Positions 1 through 5,479 of a stretch of 14,998 nucleotides of DNA are shown here, piece after piece. The notes beneath the pieces were generated by a model. That model did not search any database, was not told the origin of the DNA, and was given only the letters and a program-made list of their open reading frames with translations. Every line of letters starts with the position of its first letter. Position 1 is the first letter of the stretch. Position numbers and translations under genes: made by a program. This DNA comes from Candidatus Pelagibacter sp. GTDB lineage: Bacteria; Pseudomonadota; Alphaproteobacteria; Pelagibacterales; Pelagibacteraceae. The DNA lies in the NCBI GenBank assembly GCA_002692325.1, contig NZJU01000005.1, positions 1 through 14,998 of the forward strand. Direction: 5' to 3'.

Positions 1-1
1 A

Positions 2-301
2 ATAGTTAAAGAATTGTCTAAAACAATTATGCCAGATTTAGAAAACAATATCACCGATGTTTTTTGGATGAACCCAAAAGATTTTAAAAATGATTACAAT
101 TCTATGCACGGGGCAGGTTTTTCTATCGCTCCAATTTTTACACAGTCAGCTTGGTTTAGATATCACAACAAAGACAAAAAAATTAAAAACCTATATTTTT
201 CAGCTGCAGGTTCTCATCCAGGTGCAGGAATACCAGGAGTTCTTTCTTCAGCTAAAGTCGTTGAAAATATAATTAAATCTGAATTAAATATCAATGATTG
301 A
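2..301 (+). CDS. crtI: Phytoene desaturase (CrtI), C-terminal end only
   Basis: The reading frame is open from base 2, so the gene begins outside the window and only about 99 C-terminal residues are seen. CrtI is an FAD-dependent membrane-associated enzyme that desaturates phytoene toward lycopene. The visible part holds the typical C-terminal FAD-binding block 'AAGSHPGAGIPGVLSSAK', preceded by the family-like 'HGAGFSIAPIFTQSAWFR'. A TTG at base 14 could be mistaken for a start but lies inside the domain. The TGA stop overlaps the crtB start by 8 bp, which indicates translational coupling within a carotenoid operon. Identification rests on the motif and on the crtB/crtY/blh neighbours. A related FAD desaturase of another carotenoid step is the only real alternative. 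Confidence 0.93.
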   Translation: MVKELSKTIMPDLENNITDVFWMNPKDFKNDYNSMHGAGFSIAPIFTQSAWFRYHNKDKKIKNLYFSAAGSHPGAGIPGVLSSAKVVENIIKSELNIND

Positions 302-1175
302 TCTAGAGCTTAATTTCTCCACAGATCTTAAAAGAGAAGGTAAAAGTTTTTATTGGGCAAGTTTTTTTTTACCAAAAAACTCAAAAAAAAAGGCAGGCAT
401 TCTCTATTCAATTTGTAGATATTTTGATGACATTGCTGATAAGTATAGTGAGGATCAAACTGACTATCTTAATAAAACAATTGAAGAAATAAAAAAAAAT
501 AAAAATAATAAAGTAAATATTTTTTTACAAAAAAATAAAATTAATAAATCAATTTTCATTGATTTAATACAGGGGTTAATTTTTGATCAGCAAAAAATTA
601 GAATTCAAAATAAAGAAGAGCTTATAAAATATTCCTATCATGTTGCTGGTACCGTTGGATTAATGATGTCTAAAATTATAGGAGTAAAAAATGAAGAGGC
701 AGCAAAATCTGCAATTGATCTAGGTATTGGTATGCAACTTACAAATATAGCACGTGATGTTTACGAAGATTCAAAAATGAAAAGAATATATTTACCAGCA
801 AATTGGATGCCCAATATATCACTAAAAAATCTTAATAATTTTAATGAATTTAATTCAGAAAATGATGAGAAAATATCAAAAGCAATTCATAAGGTAATAA
901 GTCTATCAGAAAAATTTTATAGAAATGGTTTTGCTGGTTTAAAATATATCCCTTTATCTACTAGATTAGGCATATTTATTGCAGCTAATGTTTATAAAGG
1001 TATTGGCATTAAGATAAAATCTAATAAAAAAAAATATTCTAGAGAGAGGGTTTATTTAAACTCTTTTGAAAAATTAATTATTACAATTAAATCGCTTGTA
1101 ATTTTTATTTTTATTCCTTTTATGAATTACAAGTACCAAAAAATAAGAGAAAGTCTTCCAAATGAAAATTTATAA
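294..1175 (+). CDS. crtB: Phytoene synthase
   Basis: This enzyme condenses two geranylgeranyl diphosphates to phytoene, the first committed carotenoid step. The 293-aa length fits bacterial CrtB. Both Mg-diphosphate-binding Asp motifs are visible: 'CRYFDDIAD' (D45, D46, D49) and 'NIARDVYEDSKMKRIYLP' (D155, D159). The family segment 'YHVAGTVGLMM' lies at about 115-125. The ATG at 294 sits inside the end of crtI and has no evident Shine-Dalgarno site, so coupled initiation is likely. The gene end overlaps crtY by 14 bp. A squalene synthase-type enzyme of the same fold is excluded mainly by the operon context. The protein is Lys/Asn-rich, as expected from the base composition. Confidence 0.95.
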   Translation: MIDLELNFSTDLKREGKSFYWASFFLPKNSKKKAGILYSICRYFDDIADKYSEDQTDYLNKTIEEIKKNKNNKVNIFLQKNKINKSIFIDLIQGLIFDQQKIRIQNKEELIKYSYHVAGTVGLMMSKIIGVKNEEAAKSAIDLGIGMQLTNIARDVYEDSKMKRIYLPANWMPNISLKNLNNFNEFNSENDEKISKAIHKVISLSEKFYRNGFAGLKYIPLSTRLGIFIAANVYKGIGIKIKSNKKKYSRERVYLNSFEKLIITIKSLVIFIFIPFMNYKYQKIRESLPNENL

Positions 1176-2244
1176 AGCTGCTATAATTGGTTTAGGTCCT
1201 AGTGGTTTAGCAGTAAATAAAATACTTTATGGAGATAGTTCTTATGAAATTATTGCATTTGAAAATGAAGATATAAATAAAAGAGATAATTATTTTGGTT
1301 TTTGGTTAACGGACTGGATGAAGCCATTTGAAAACATTATTGAAAAAAAATGGCACCAATGGACTATTGGAAATAAAAATATTAACATAAAGCATACTAG
1401 TAGTGACAAACCTTATTGTGTAATTAGTTTTAAAAAATGGAAAAACTTCTGCTTAGAAACAAAAAATAAACTAGAAATTAAAAATAAAAAAGTTGCCAAA
1501 TATTTTCCTATAAAAAATTATTTTAAAGTAATTACAGATGACAACACAGAATATTATGCTGAAAAAATATATGACTCAAGATCTACAAAAGAAAAAAAAG
1601 GTGAGTTACTTCAACATTTCTATGGAATTAATATTACAGTGTCAGATAATACTTTTAACGAAAATGAATTAACTTTAATGTATTTTACTGGTGAAAAAAA
1701 CCTTTTACATTTTATTTATATCTTACCATTTAGACATAACAGGGCTCTTGTAGAATCTACAGTGTTTTCGAAAGACGTTTTTAAAAACTCTTGGTATAGA
1801 GAAAAAATATATAAATATTTAAGCCAAAAAAATATTATTGAGTTTACAGAAATTGGTGCAGAAAAAGGTATAATACCGATGTTTATGGCGGCAGAAAAAA
1901 ATTCATCAAACCCTAATGTTCTTAATATTGGTATTAGAGGAGGTGCGTGTAAACCTTCAACTGGATATGCTTTTTCATTTCTAATTAAACAAATTCAATT
2001 ATTAAAACATTCCAATAATAATTCTGTAAATATTCACAAATTTTTAGAGAGAAAAATGGATAAAATATTCATTAATTATTTGAAAAATTATAAAGAAGAT
2101 GGTCAATCCTTTATTAACCTTGCCTCTAATTTAAATGGAAATGAGTTTCAAAGCTTCATGATGGGAAATTCTAATTTATTAACTAAATTTAAGATCATTA
2201 AGAGTATGCCTAAGTTACCATTTATAAAAGAACTATTTAAGTAA
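1162..2244 (+). CDS. crtY: Lycopene beta-cyclase (CrtY type)
   Basis: This FAD-dependent enzyme cyclises both ends of lycopene to give beta-carotene, the substrate of the following gene. The 360-aa protein opens with a dinucleotide-binding loop 'IIGLGPSGLA' (residues 8-17). It has the cyclase 'YDSR' motif at about 137-140, a 'RHNRALVESTVFS' segment that contains the conserved acidic residue (E198), and a C-terminal FAD block 'GIRGGACKPSTGYAFSFL' (257-274). Length and motif order match proteobacterial CrtY. The start lies 14 bp inside crtB and the stop is one base before the blh start. Family membership is clear; exact product specificity (one or two rings) is inferred from the blh neighbour, which needs beta-carotene. 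Confidence 0.94.
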   Translation: MKIYKAAIIGLGPSGLAVNKILYGDSSYEIIAFENEDINKRDNYFGFWLTDWMKPFENIIEKKWHQWTIGNKNINIKHTSSDKPYCVISFKKWKNFCLETKNKLEIKNKKVAKYFPIKNYFKVITDDNTEYYAEKIYDSRSTKEKKGELLQHFYGINITVSDNTFNENELTLMYFTGEKNLLHFIYILPFRHNRALVESTVFSKDVFKNSWYREKIYKYLSQKNIIEFTEIGAEKGIIPMFMAAEKNSSNPNVLNIGIRGGACKPSTGYAFSFLIKQIQLLKHSNNNSVNIHKFLERKMDKIFINYLKNYKEDGQSFINLASNLNGNEFQSFMMGNSNLLTKFKIIKSMPKLPFIKELFK

Positions 2245-2245
2245 G

Positions 2246-3064
2246 ATGATGGCCGATCTTACAATTTTAAATATTATTTCATTTTTATTAATCTTTTTTA
2301 TTGGTCTTCCTCATGGCTCATTTGATGGTGCTGTCGCTGCGTTGGTAGGATTTGATAAGAAAATTCAATTCATACAATTTCTTTTTTACTACATTGTTTT
2401 GTTTTTATTTGTAATTTTATTTTGGTTATACTTTCCTATTTTTTCATTAACTATTTTTATAATGATGACTATTATTCATTTTGGATTATGTGATTGGACT
2501 AACTTTAGAATTAATAAATACAAGTATTCTGTAAGTTTTACATATGGAATGACAATTATTTTTGGCATTATTTTTTTTAATGAAAGTCAATCTTTTTTGA
2601 TATTTGAATATCTTACTAATGATAAAATTTATTTGATTCAAAAATATTTTTTTATACCATATTTTTTAACTCTAATGTCAATAATGTATTTTATATACTT
2701 ATCTATTTTTGAAAATAAATTAAGAAGAGGAGTTATTGAAATTTTATTTCTTTTATTAATTTTTTATTTCTTTGACCCACTTTTAAGCTTTGCAATATAT
2801 TTTTGTTTTTTCCATACCTATAAACATCTCAAACATTTGATTAAAAATATTTATTCAAATTTAACAAATAAAAAATTTATTATTTATTCAACGTCAGTTT
2901 TTACAGCAATCTCTTGGTTTGGTGGTTTAGGGATTATTTACTATTTAGTTCAAAATTTCTCACTATATGAGTCAATATTAAAGGTAATTTTCATTGGTCT
3001 TGCTGCATTGACTCTTCCTCATATGTTACTAGTTGATGTTGTTTATAGAAGAAGATTTAAATAA
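2246..3064 (+). CDS. blh: Beta-carotene 15,15'-dioxygenase (Brp/Blh family)
   Basis: This integral membrane, iron-dependent enzyme cleaves beta-carotene into two retinals, the chromophore of microbial rhodopsins. The 272-aa protein is strongly hydrophobic with several predicted membrane spans. The family histidines are present in their usual settings: 'GLPHGSFD' (H23), 'IIHFGLCDW' (H78), 'CFFHTYKHLKH' (H190, H194) and 'GLAALTLPHMLLVD' (H259). The spacing is close to that of the characterised marine bacterial Blh (H21, H78, H188, H192). Tandem ATGs at 2246 and 2249 start one base after the crtY stop. As last gene of the operon it shows that the pathway ends in retinal rather than in a carotenoid pigment. 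No opsin gene lies in the window. Confidence 0.94.
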   Translation: MMADLTILNIISFLLIFFIGLPHGSFDGAVAALVGFDKKIQFIQFLFYYIVLFLFVILFWLYFPIFSLTIFIMMTIIHFGLCDWTNFRINKYKYSVSFTYGMTIIFGIIFFNESQSFLIFEYLTNDKIYLIQKYFFIPYFLTLMSIMYFIYLSIFENKLRRGVIEILFLLLIFYFFDPLLSFAIYFCFFHTYKHLKHLIKNIYSNLTNKKFIIYSTSVFTAISWFGGLGIIYYLVQNFSLYESILKVIFIGLAALTLPHMLLVDVVYRRRFK

Positions 3065-3080
3065 ATCATTTCCTCAAACA

Positions 3081-3108
3081 TTGACTTATAAACTTAAAGT
3101 GGTAATTG
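3081..3108 (+). promoter_or_regulatory. Possible promoter of tRNA-Gly
   Basis: In the 54-bp gap between blh and the tRNA there is TTGACT (3081-3086), a good alphaproteobacterial -35 core, followed after 16 bp by TAATTG (3103-3108), a weak -10. Transcription would begin within a few bases of the tRNA 5' end. The -10 is poor, so this call is tentative; read-through from the blh operon is possible. Confidence 0.3.
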
Positions 3109-3118
3109 TGTAATCTAA

Positions 3119-3193
3119 GCGGGCGTAGCTCAGGGGTAGAGCGCAACCTTGCCAAGGTTGAAGTCGAGGGTTCGAATCCCTTCGCCCGCTCCA
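3119..3193 (+). tRNA. tRNA-Gly(GCC)
   Basis: A complete 75-nt cloverleaf can be drawn by hand. The acceptor stem GCGGGCG pairs perfectly with CGCCCGC (3183-3189), the D stem is GCTC/GAGC, and the anticodon stem CAACC/GGTTG encloses loop TTGCCAA with anticodon GCC at 3151-3153. The T arm has TTCGAAT, and CCA is encoded (3191-3193). The GCC anticodon reads glycine GGC/GGT codons. From position 3145 onward the 3' part of this gene is the left copy of a 51-bp direct repeat, so its present 3' end may have been supplied by an integrated element. Confidence 0.97.
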
Positions 3194-3195
3194 AA
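3145..3195. repeat. 51-bp direct repeat, left copy (attL-like), inside tRNA-Gly
   Basis: These 51 bases run from the anticodon stem of tRNA-Gly through the encoded CCA plus two further A residues, and are identical to 4125-4175 in the same orientation. An exact 3'-tRNA duplication downstream of an intact tRNA gene is the classical footprint of a tyrosine-recombinase integration. Confidence 0.93.
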
Positions 3196-3208
3196 TATGA
3201 AGCGGGTG
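3183..3208 (+). promoter_or_regulatory. Stem-loop at the tRNA-Gly 3' end using element sequence
   Basis: CGCCCGCT (3183-3190, the 3' acceptor strand plus discriminator base) can pair with AGCGGGTG (3201-3208) through a 10-nt loop, with one G-U pair. The second strand lies just outside the tRNA, within the element, and imitates the tRNA 5' acceptor strand. It lacks a following T-tract, so it is not a standard terminator. A role in precursor folding or transcript end formation is speculative. Confidence 0.35.
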
Positions 3209-3216
3209 TAAGGTTT

Positions 3217-3235
3217 ACGTCCAATATACGTCCAA
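3217..3235 (+). repeat. Left pair of ACGTCCAA repeats, 11-bp period
   Basis: ACGTCCAA occurs at 3217-3224 and again at 3228-3235, one helical turn apart, 22 bp inside the left tRNA repeat. A near-identical pair in the same orientation lies near the right end (4037-4055). Short direct repeats flanking attachment cores are typical arm-type binding sites for tyrosine integrases. The function is inferred from position and spacing. Confidence 0.6.
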
Positions 3236-3237
3236 GT

Positions 3238-3426
3238 CTATTTTTTTAATTTAAAACCCTGACTTTCCAGAATTTTTACTATTCTTTGAACCTGTTCTTC
3301 TCTTGTAAGTTCAAGAAAGTTTTTATCTAGTTTTTTAAAAAAAATATTTTTAAGGCCTTCTCTCTTTTCCCGTTTATTTATAAAATCTTTAACAGAGTTA
3401 GCTATATAATATTTAAAATTGAACAT
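3238..3426 (-). CDS. Small basic protein of unknown function, 62 aa
   Basis: I do not recognise this protein. It is Lys/Glu/Phe-rich and apparently helical, with no signal peptide or Cys. The C-terminal half, 'LTREEQVQRIVKILESQGFKLKK', could form two helices. The case for a real gene is its start: on the reverse strand AAAGGAG (about 3432-3438) stands at ideal distance before the ATG at 3426. None of the other start sites I inspected in the window has a comparably strong site. It lies entirely inside the tRNA-flanked element, next to the left repeat pair, where a small DNA-binding excisionase or regulator might be expected. That role is only a positional guess. Confidence 0.55.
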   Translation of the reverse strand: MFNFKYYIANSVKDFINKREKREGLKNIFFKKLDKNFLELTREEQVQRIVKILESQGFKLKK

Positions 3427-3431
3427 TTAAT

Positions 3432-3438
3432 CTCCTTT
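3432..3438 (-). promoter_or_regulatory. Strong Shine-Dalgarno site of the 62-aa gene
   Basis: Read on the - strand this is AAAGGAG, followed by ATTAA and the ATG at 3426-3424. It decides the start of the 62-aa gene and is exceptional in this window, where most genes start without any purine-rich site. Confidence 0.6.
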
Positions 3439-3510
3439 AGCATAATGTTTTATGTCCCAGCAATTAGAGTATCTAAATCGAGACAATTATTTTATATAAT
3501 AAATTTATAA

Positions 3511-3972
3511 ATGTTTAAACTAGTATTTATAATATTAATTTTTTTACCTACCTCACTTTTAGCTGAAGTAGAGGTGTGGTGCTTTTCTGATGGACGACAA
3601 TCCTGGACTAAAGATGAAGGATCGAATTATGTATCTGTAGAAGATCATTTTAAATTTATTATTACTGATGAATCAATTTTAATAGATAGTATTTTTTTTG
3701 GAGATGGCATTACTAATTTAACTAGGAACAAATCTCTTGAAGATGAGATCACATACTTTGCATCAATATTAGACGAAGATGATTACAGTAAACTTGAACT
3801 TGATGTTTCCATAAATAGAGTTACCGGAAGTGGAACAATTGATAGAATATATTCTGGCGGGACAGAAAAAAGAGAAGATGGTAAATATTATTTATTATCT
3901 AAAAATGACATAAGGATTCACGTAAATTGGAAAATGAAGTGTAAAAAGGATAAACCTGATCTTATGTTCTAG
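3511..3972 (+). CDS. Putative secreted protein of unknown function, 153 aa
   Basis: The N-terminus 'MFKLVFIILIFLPTSLLAEVE' is a typical signal peptide with probable cleavage after residue 18 (Ala), so the product is likely periplasmic or exported. The mature part is about 135 aa, acidic in the middle, with alternating hydrophobic residues that suggest beta strands (for example 'LELDVSINRVTGSGTIDR'). It has just two cysteines, C24 and C144, one near each end, which could form a disulphide. A TATAAT at 3495-3500 lies 10 bp before the ATG, which would give a very short leader. It is the main cargo of the small tRNA-flanked element. I do not recognise the family; it resembles in layout the many small exported proteins of marine Alphaproteobacteria. 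Confidence 0.7.
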   Translation: MFKLVFIILIFLPTSLLAEVEVWCFSDGRQSWTKDEGSNYVSVEDHFKFIITDESILIDSIFFGDGITNLTRNKSLEDEITYFASILDEDDYSKLELDVSINRVTGSGTIDRIYSGGTEKREDGKYYLLSKNDIRIHVNWKMKCKKDKPDLMF

Positions 3973-4036
3973 TTATTCTGTTCAATATTTGTCCTAGTTT
4001 GAGCTTTTAATCTAAAACAATATTAACTTATAATTT

Positions 4037-4055
4037 GCGTCCAACATACGTCCAA
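4037..4055 (+). repeat. Right pair of RCGTCCAA repeats, 11-bp period
   Basis: GCGTCCAA (4037-4044) and ACGTCCAA (4048-4055) repeat the left-end pair, with the same orientation, spacing and nearly the same intervening bases. They stand about 70 bp inside the right tRNA repeat. The symmetry of position about the element ends supports a role as integrase or excisionase arm sites. Confidence 0.6.
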
Positions 4056-4124
4056 CTTAAGATTGGATTTAAAAGAAATATACAATAAATTTTAAGAGAA
4101 TTTCTTTACTTTTATCTATCGAAT

Positions 4125-4175
4125 AACCTTGCCAAGGTTGAAGTCGAGGGTTCGAATCCCTTCGCCCGCTCCAAA
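4125..4175 (+). pseudogene. tRNA-Gly 3' fragment, right copy of the 51-bp repeat (attR-like)
   Basis: This is identical to 3145-3195 and includes the anticodon loop, T arm, 3' acceptor strand and CCA. The first 26 bases of the tRNA are missing and the preceding sequence cannot supply the 5' acceptor or D stem, so it is not a functional tRNA. It is most simply the displaced original 3' end of the tRNA gene after an element inserted upstream of it. Confidence 0.9.
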
Positions 4176-4209
4176 AATAGAGTATCTTCTCAAAAAAATA
4201 GATATTGAC

Positions 4210-4231
4210 TTCAATAGAGTTTCAATAGAGT
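4210..4231. repeat. 11-bp perfect tandem duplication
   Basis: TTCAATAGAGT occurs at 4210-4220 and directly again at 4221-4231, 34 bp outside the right tRNA repeat. The 11-bp period equals that of the element-end repeats but the sequence is unrelated. It may be a simple slippage product. Confidence 0.55.
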
Positions 4232-4234
4232 TTT

Positions 4235-4369
4235 ATGTTAAAAGAAATTATGAAAATTATATTTACATTAACTATATTTAACTTTGCCTCATTATTTTCA
4301 TCATCAGTTCTTTCTGAAGAAATTAAAGGCTTTTTTGGTTTAAAACTTGATTATATTTGTACTCTTTAG
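4235..4369 (+). pseudogene. Short secreted-protein ORF, probably a truncated remnant
   Basis: A 44-codon frame starts at ATG 4235, with an alternative ATG at 4250. From the second ATG it reads 'MKIIFTLTIFNFASLFSSSV' followed by LSEEIKGFFGLKL, a clear signal peptide and the beginning of a mature protein. It then stops at TAG 4367 after about 17 mature residues. A signal peptide leading into so short a mature part suggests a decayed or truncated gene. A genuine exported micropeptide cannot be excluded. It lies just outside the right tRNA repeat, in the accessory zone. Confidence 0.4.
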
Positions 4370-4419
4370 AACACTTTAAATTTTGGCTTGTATTTAAAAG
4401 TCTTATTTAAAATTGTCCA

Positions 4420-5361
4420 CTAGATAAATTTTTTAATATTTCTCCAACATGTTCCATCTAAAATTTCATTTAGACTATAGTGCGTAAAGGACAGAGCAGA
4501 TTTAAGAGGATTTAAGTCTGGAATTTCTAATTTATTTATACTGCTTATTTTATTCTCAACTATTTCATAAACAAATGATCTTTTGTCAGTAGCAATTACA
4601 GGAATTTGAGCAAATAAGCTTTCAATAGCAGAACCACTCGAAAATGTTACACAGCACTTAGTTTGTAATAAATCATCCTCTATTTTATCATTGTCACTCA
4701 AATAAAGGTTTTCATTATTAATTAGTTTTTTTTTCTCATCTAAATATTTTTCTTTCTGTAGAGGATGATCCCTAAAAATAATTTTATTATCTGAATATTT
4801 TCTAATTTCTTTTACAACATCATTTGCCCAAATATATGGATCTATAGGTCTAATTGCAGAATCATTAACCATTTGGTTGATCAAAAGTATACTTTCCCCT
4901 TTGTCATTTTTCTTCTCAAAAAAAGGAAATTGAAAATTAGAACGTACCAAGTCTCTATTATATTTTTTAATATAATTTCTACCTAAGTGATCACCATGCA
5001 TTATTCTTAAATATTTTTGTGAGATTAATGATTTATTTACACTCCTAAAAACTACTGGCGCTTCTATAAAAATAAACTTTTCTTTGTTTTTAGAAATATA
5101 ATTTTGACTATTTTCATACTTATTAGAATATTGAACTATTAAGTCATATTTATCCAAAAACTTTTCAGCTGCTGTTTGTGTCATGTTTTTAAAATCATTT
5201 AGTAAAATAAATTCAATCTTTTTAATTGATTCTATTTTTGCAATATTAACAACCAAGTTAACAATACAAAAATGTTTAAATGAAAATGATTTTAAGTCAG
5301 GAGAATATAAAGTTTCTTCTACTCTGCTATACTCTTTAACAATTCCTAATATTGAATTCAT
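4420..5361 (-). CDS. Glycosyltransferase-like / capsule-synthesis-like protein
   Basis: This 313-aa cytoplasmic protein has no signal peptide or membrane span. The C-terminal half looks like the nucleotide-sugar-binding half of a GT-B-type or KpsC/KpsS-like capsule enzyme: 'IIFRDHP' (194-200), then 'CCVTFSSGSAIESLFAQIPV' (236-255), where a Ser-rich loop and an acidic residue precede a helix. The ending 'YSLNEILDGTCW' (295-306) matches in pattern the end of the gene at 6198-6965 ('WTLKEIESGEAW'), so the two are probably distant relatives. An 'IMHGDHLGR' segment (120-128) parallels 'YIDHGYFNQ' of that relative. It is transcribed away from the oxygenase gene at 5480. The fold assignment is by eye and the substrate is unknown; surface polysaccharide is a reasonable guess from the neighbours. 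Confidence 0.6.
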   Translation of the reverse strand: MNSILGIVKEYSRVEETLYSPDLKSFSFKHFCIVNLVVNIAKIESIKKIEFILLNDFKNMTQTAAEKFLDKYDLIVQYSNKYENSQNYISKNKEKFIFIEAPVVFRSVNKSLISQKYLRIMHGDHLGRNYIKKYNRDLVRSNFQFPFFEKKNDKGESILLINQMVNDSAIRPIDPYIWANDVVKEIRKYSDNKIIFRDHPLQKEKYLDEKKKLINNENLYLSDNDKIEDDLLQTKCCVTFSSGSAIESLFAQIPVIATDKRSFVYEIVENKISSINKLEIPDLNPLKSALSFTHYSLNEILDGTCWRNIKKFI

Positions 5362-5452
5362 AAATAAGAGAACTTTAATAAATTATACACAATCATACTA
5401 AGAAGATAAATAAATATCACTTATTTTCATATATTCATAATTTTTACTGATA

Positions 5453-5458
5453 TATAAT
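5453..5458 (+). promoter_or_regulatory. Possible -10 element for the 5480 gene
   Basis: TATAAT ends 21 bp before the ATG at 5480, in the 118-bp gap between divergently transcribed genes. No good -35 is visible at the standard distance, and TATAAT-like strings are common in such AT-rich DNA. Confidence 0.25.
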
Positions 5459-5479
5459 ATTTATAAAAACCTTTTCATA

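Larger units (their letters stand above)
3145..4175. mobile_element. Non-autonomous mini integrative element at tRNA-Gly
   Basis: The 980-bp unit is bounded by the two identical 51-bp tRNA-Gly segments (attL 3145-3195, attR 4125-4175). It contains a 62-aa ORF on the - strand with a strong ribosome site, a 153-aa secreted protein on the + strand, and 11-bp-spaced repeats close to each end. No integrase, replication or packaging gene fits in the space, so mobility would need a recombinase supplied in trans, or the element is a deletion remnant of a larger island. The attL/attR interpretation is well supported by sequence. Present-day mobility is inference. Confidence 0.72.
3973..4419. other. 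Gene-poor stretch holding the right end of the tRNA element
   Basis: This 447-bp stretch has no long reading frame. It contains the right pair of 11-bp-spaced repeats (4037-4055), the second tRNA-Gly fragment (4125-4175), an 11-bp tandem duplication (4210-4231) and a short secreted-protein remnant (4235-4369). I see no convincing terminator hairpin in it. Confidence 0.7.

Noticed and set aside
90..272. 60-codon open frame on the + strand
   Set aside because: It lies wholly inside the crtI end in another frame; the crtI frame carries a clear FAD motif.
2246..2340. Blh motif 'PHGSFDGA' differs from the 'PHGALDH' form
   Set aside because: As I recall the characterised marine Blh, it also lacks the final His at this place; the iron-ligand histidines are all present.
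3196..3210. GCGGGTGTA after the tRNA as the beginning of a second tRNA
   Set aside because: Nothing after it forms a D arm or anticodon arm; it fits better as a strand able to pair with the tRNA acceptor end.
4125..4175. Second functional tRNA-Gly
   Set aside because: The 5' acceptor strand and D arm are absent and upstream bases cannot replace them.
5183..5401. 72-codon + strand frame opposite the 5' end of the 313-aa gene
   Set aside because: It is antisense to a longer protein-like frame; its composition is that of a reversed coding strand and it has no ribosome site.
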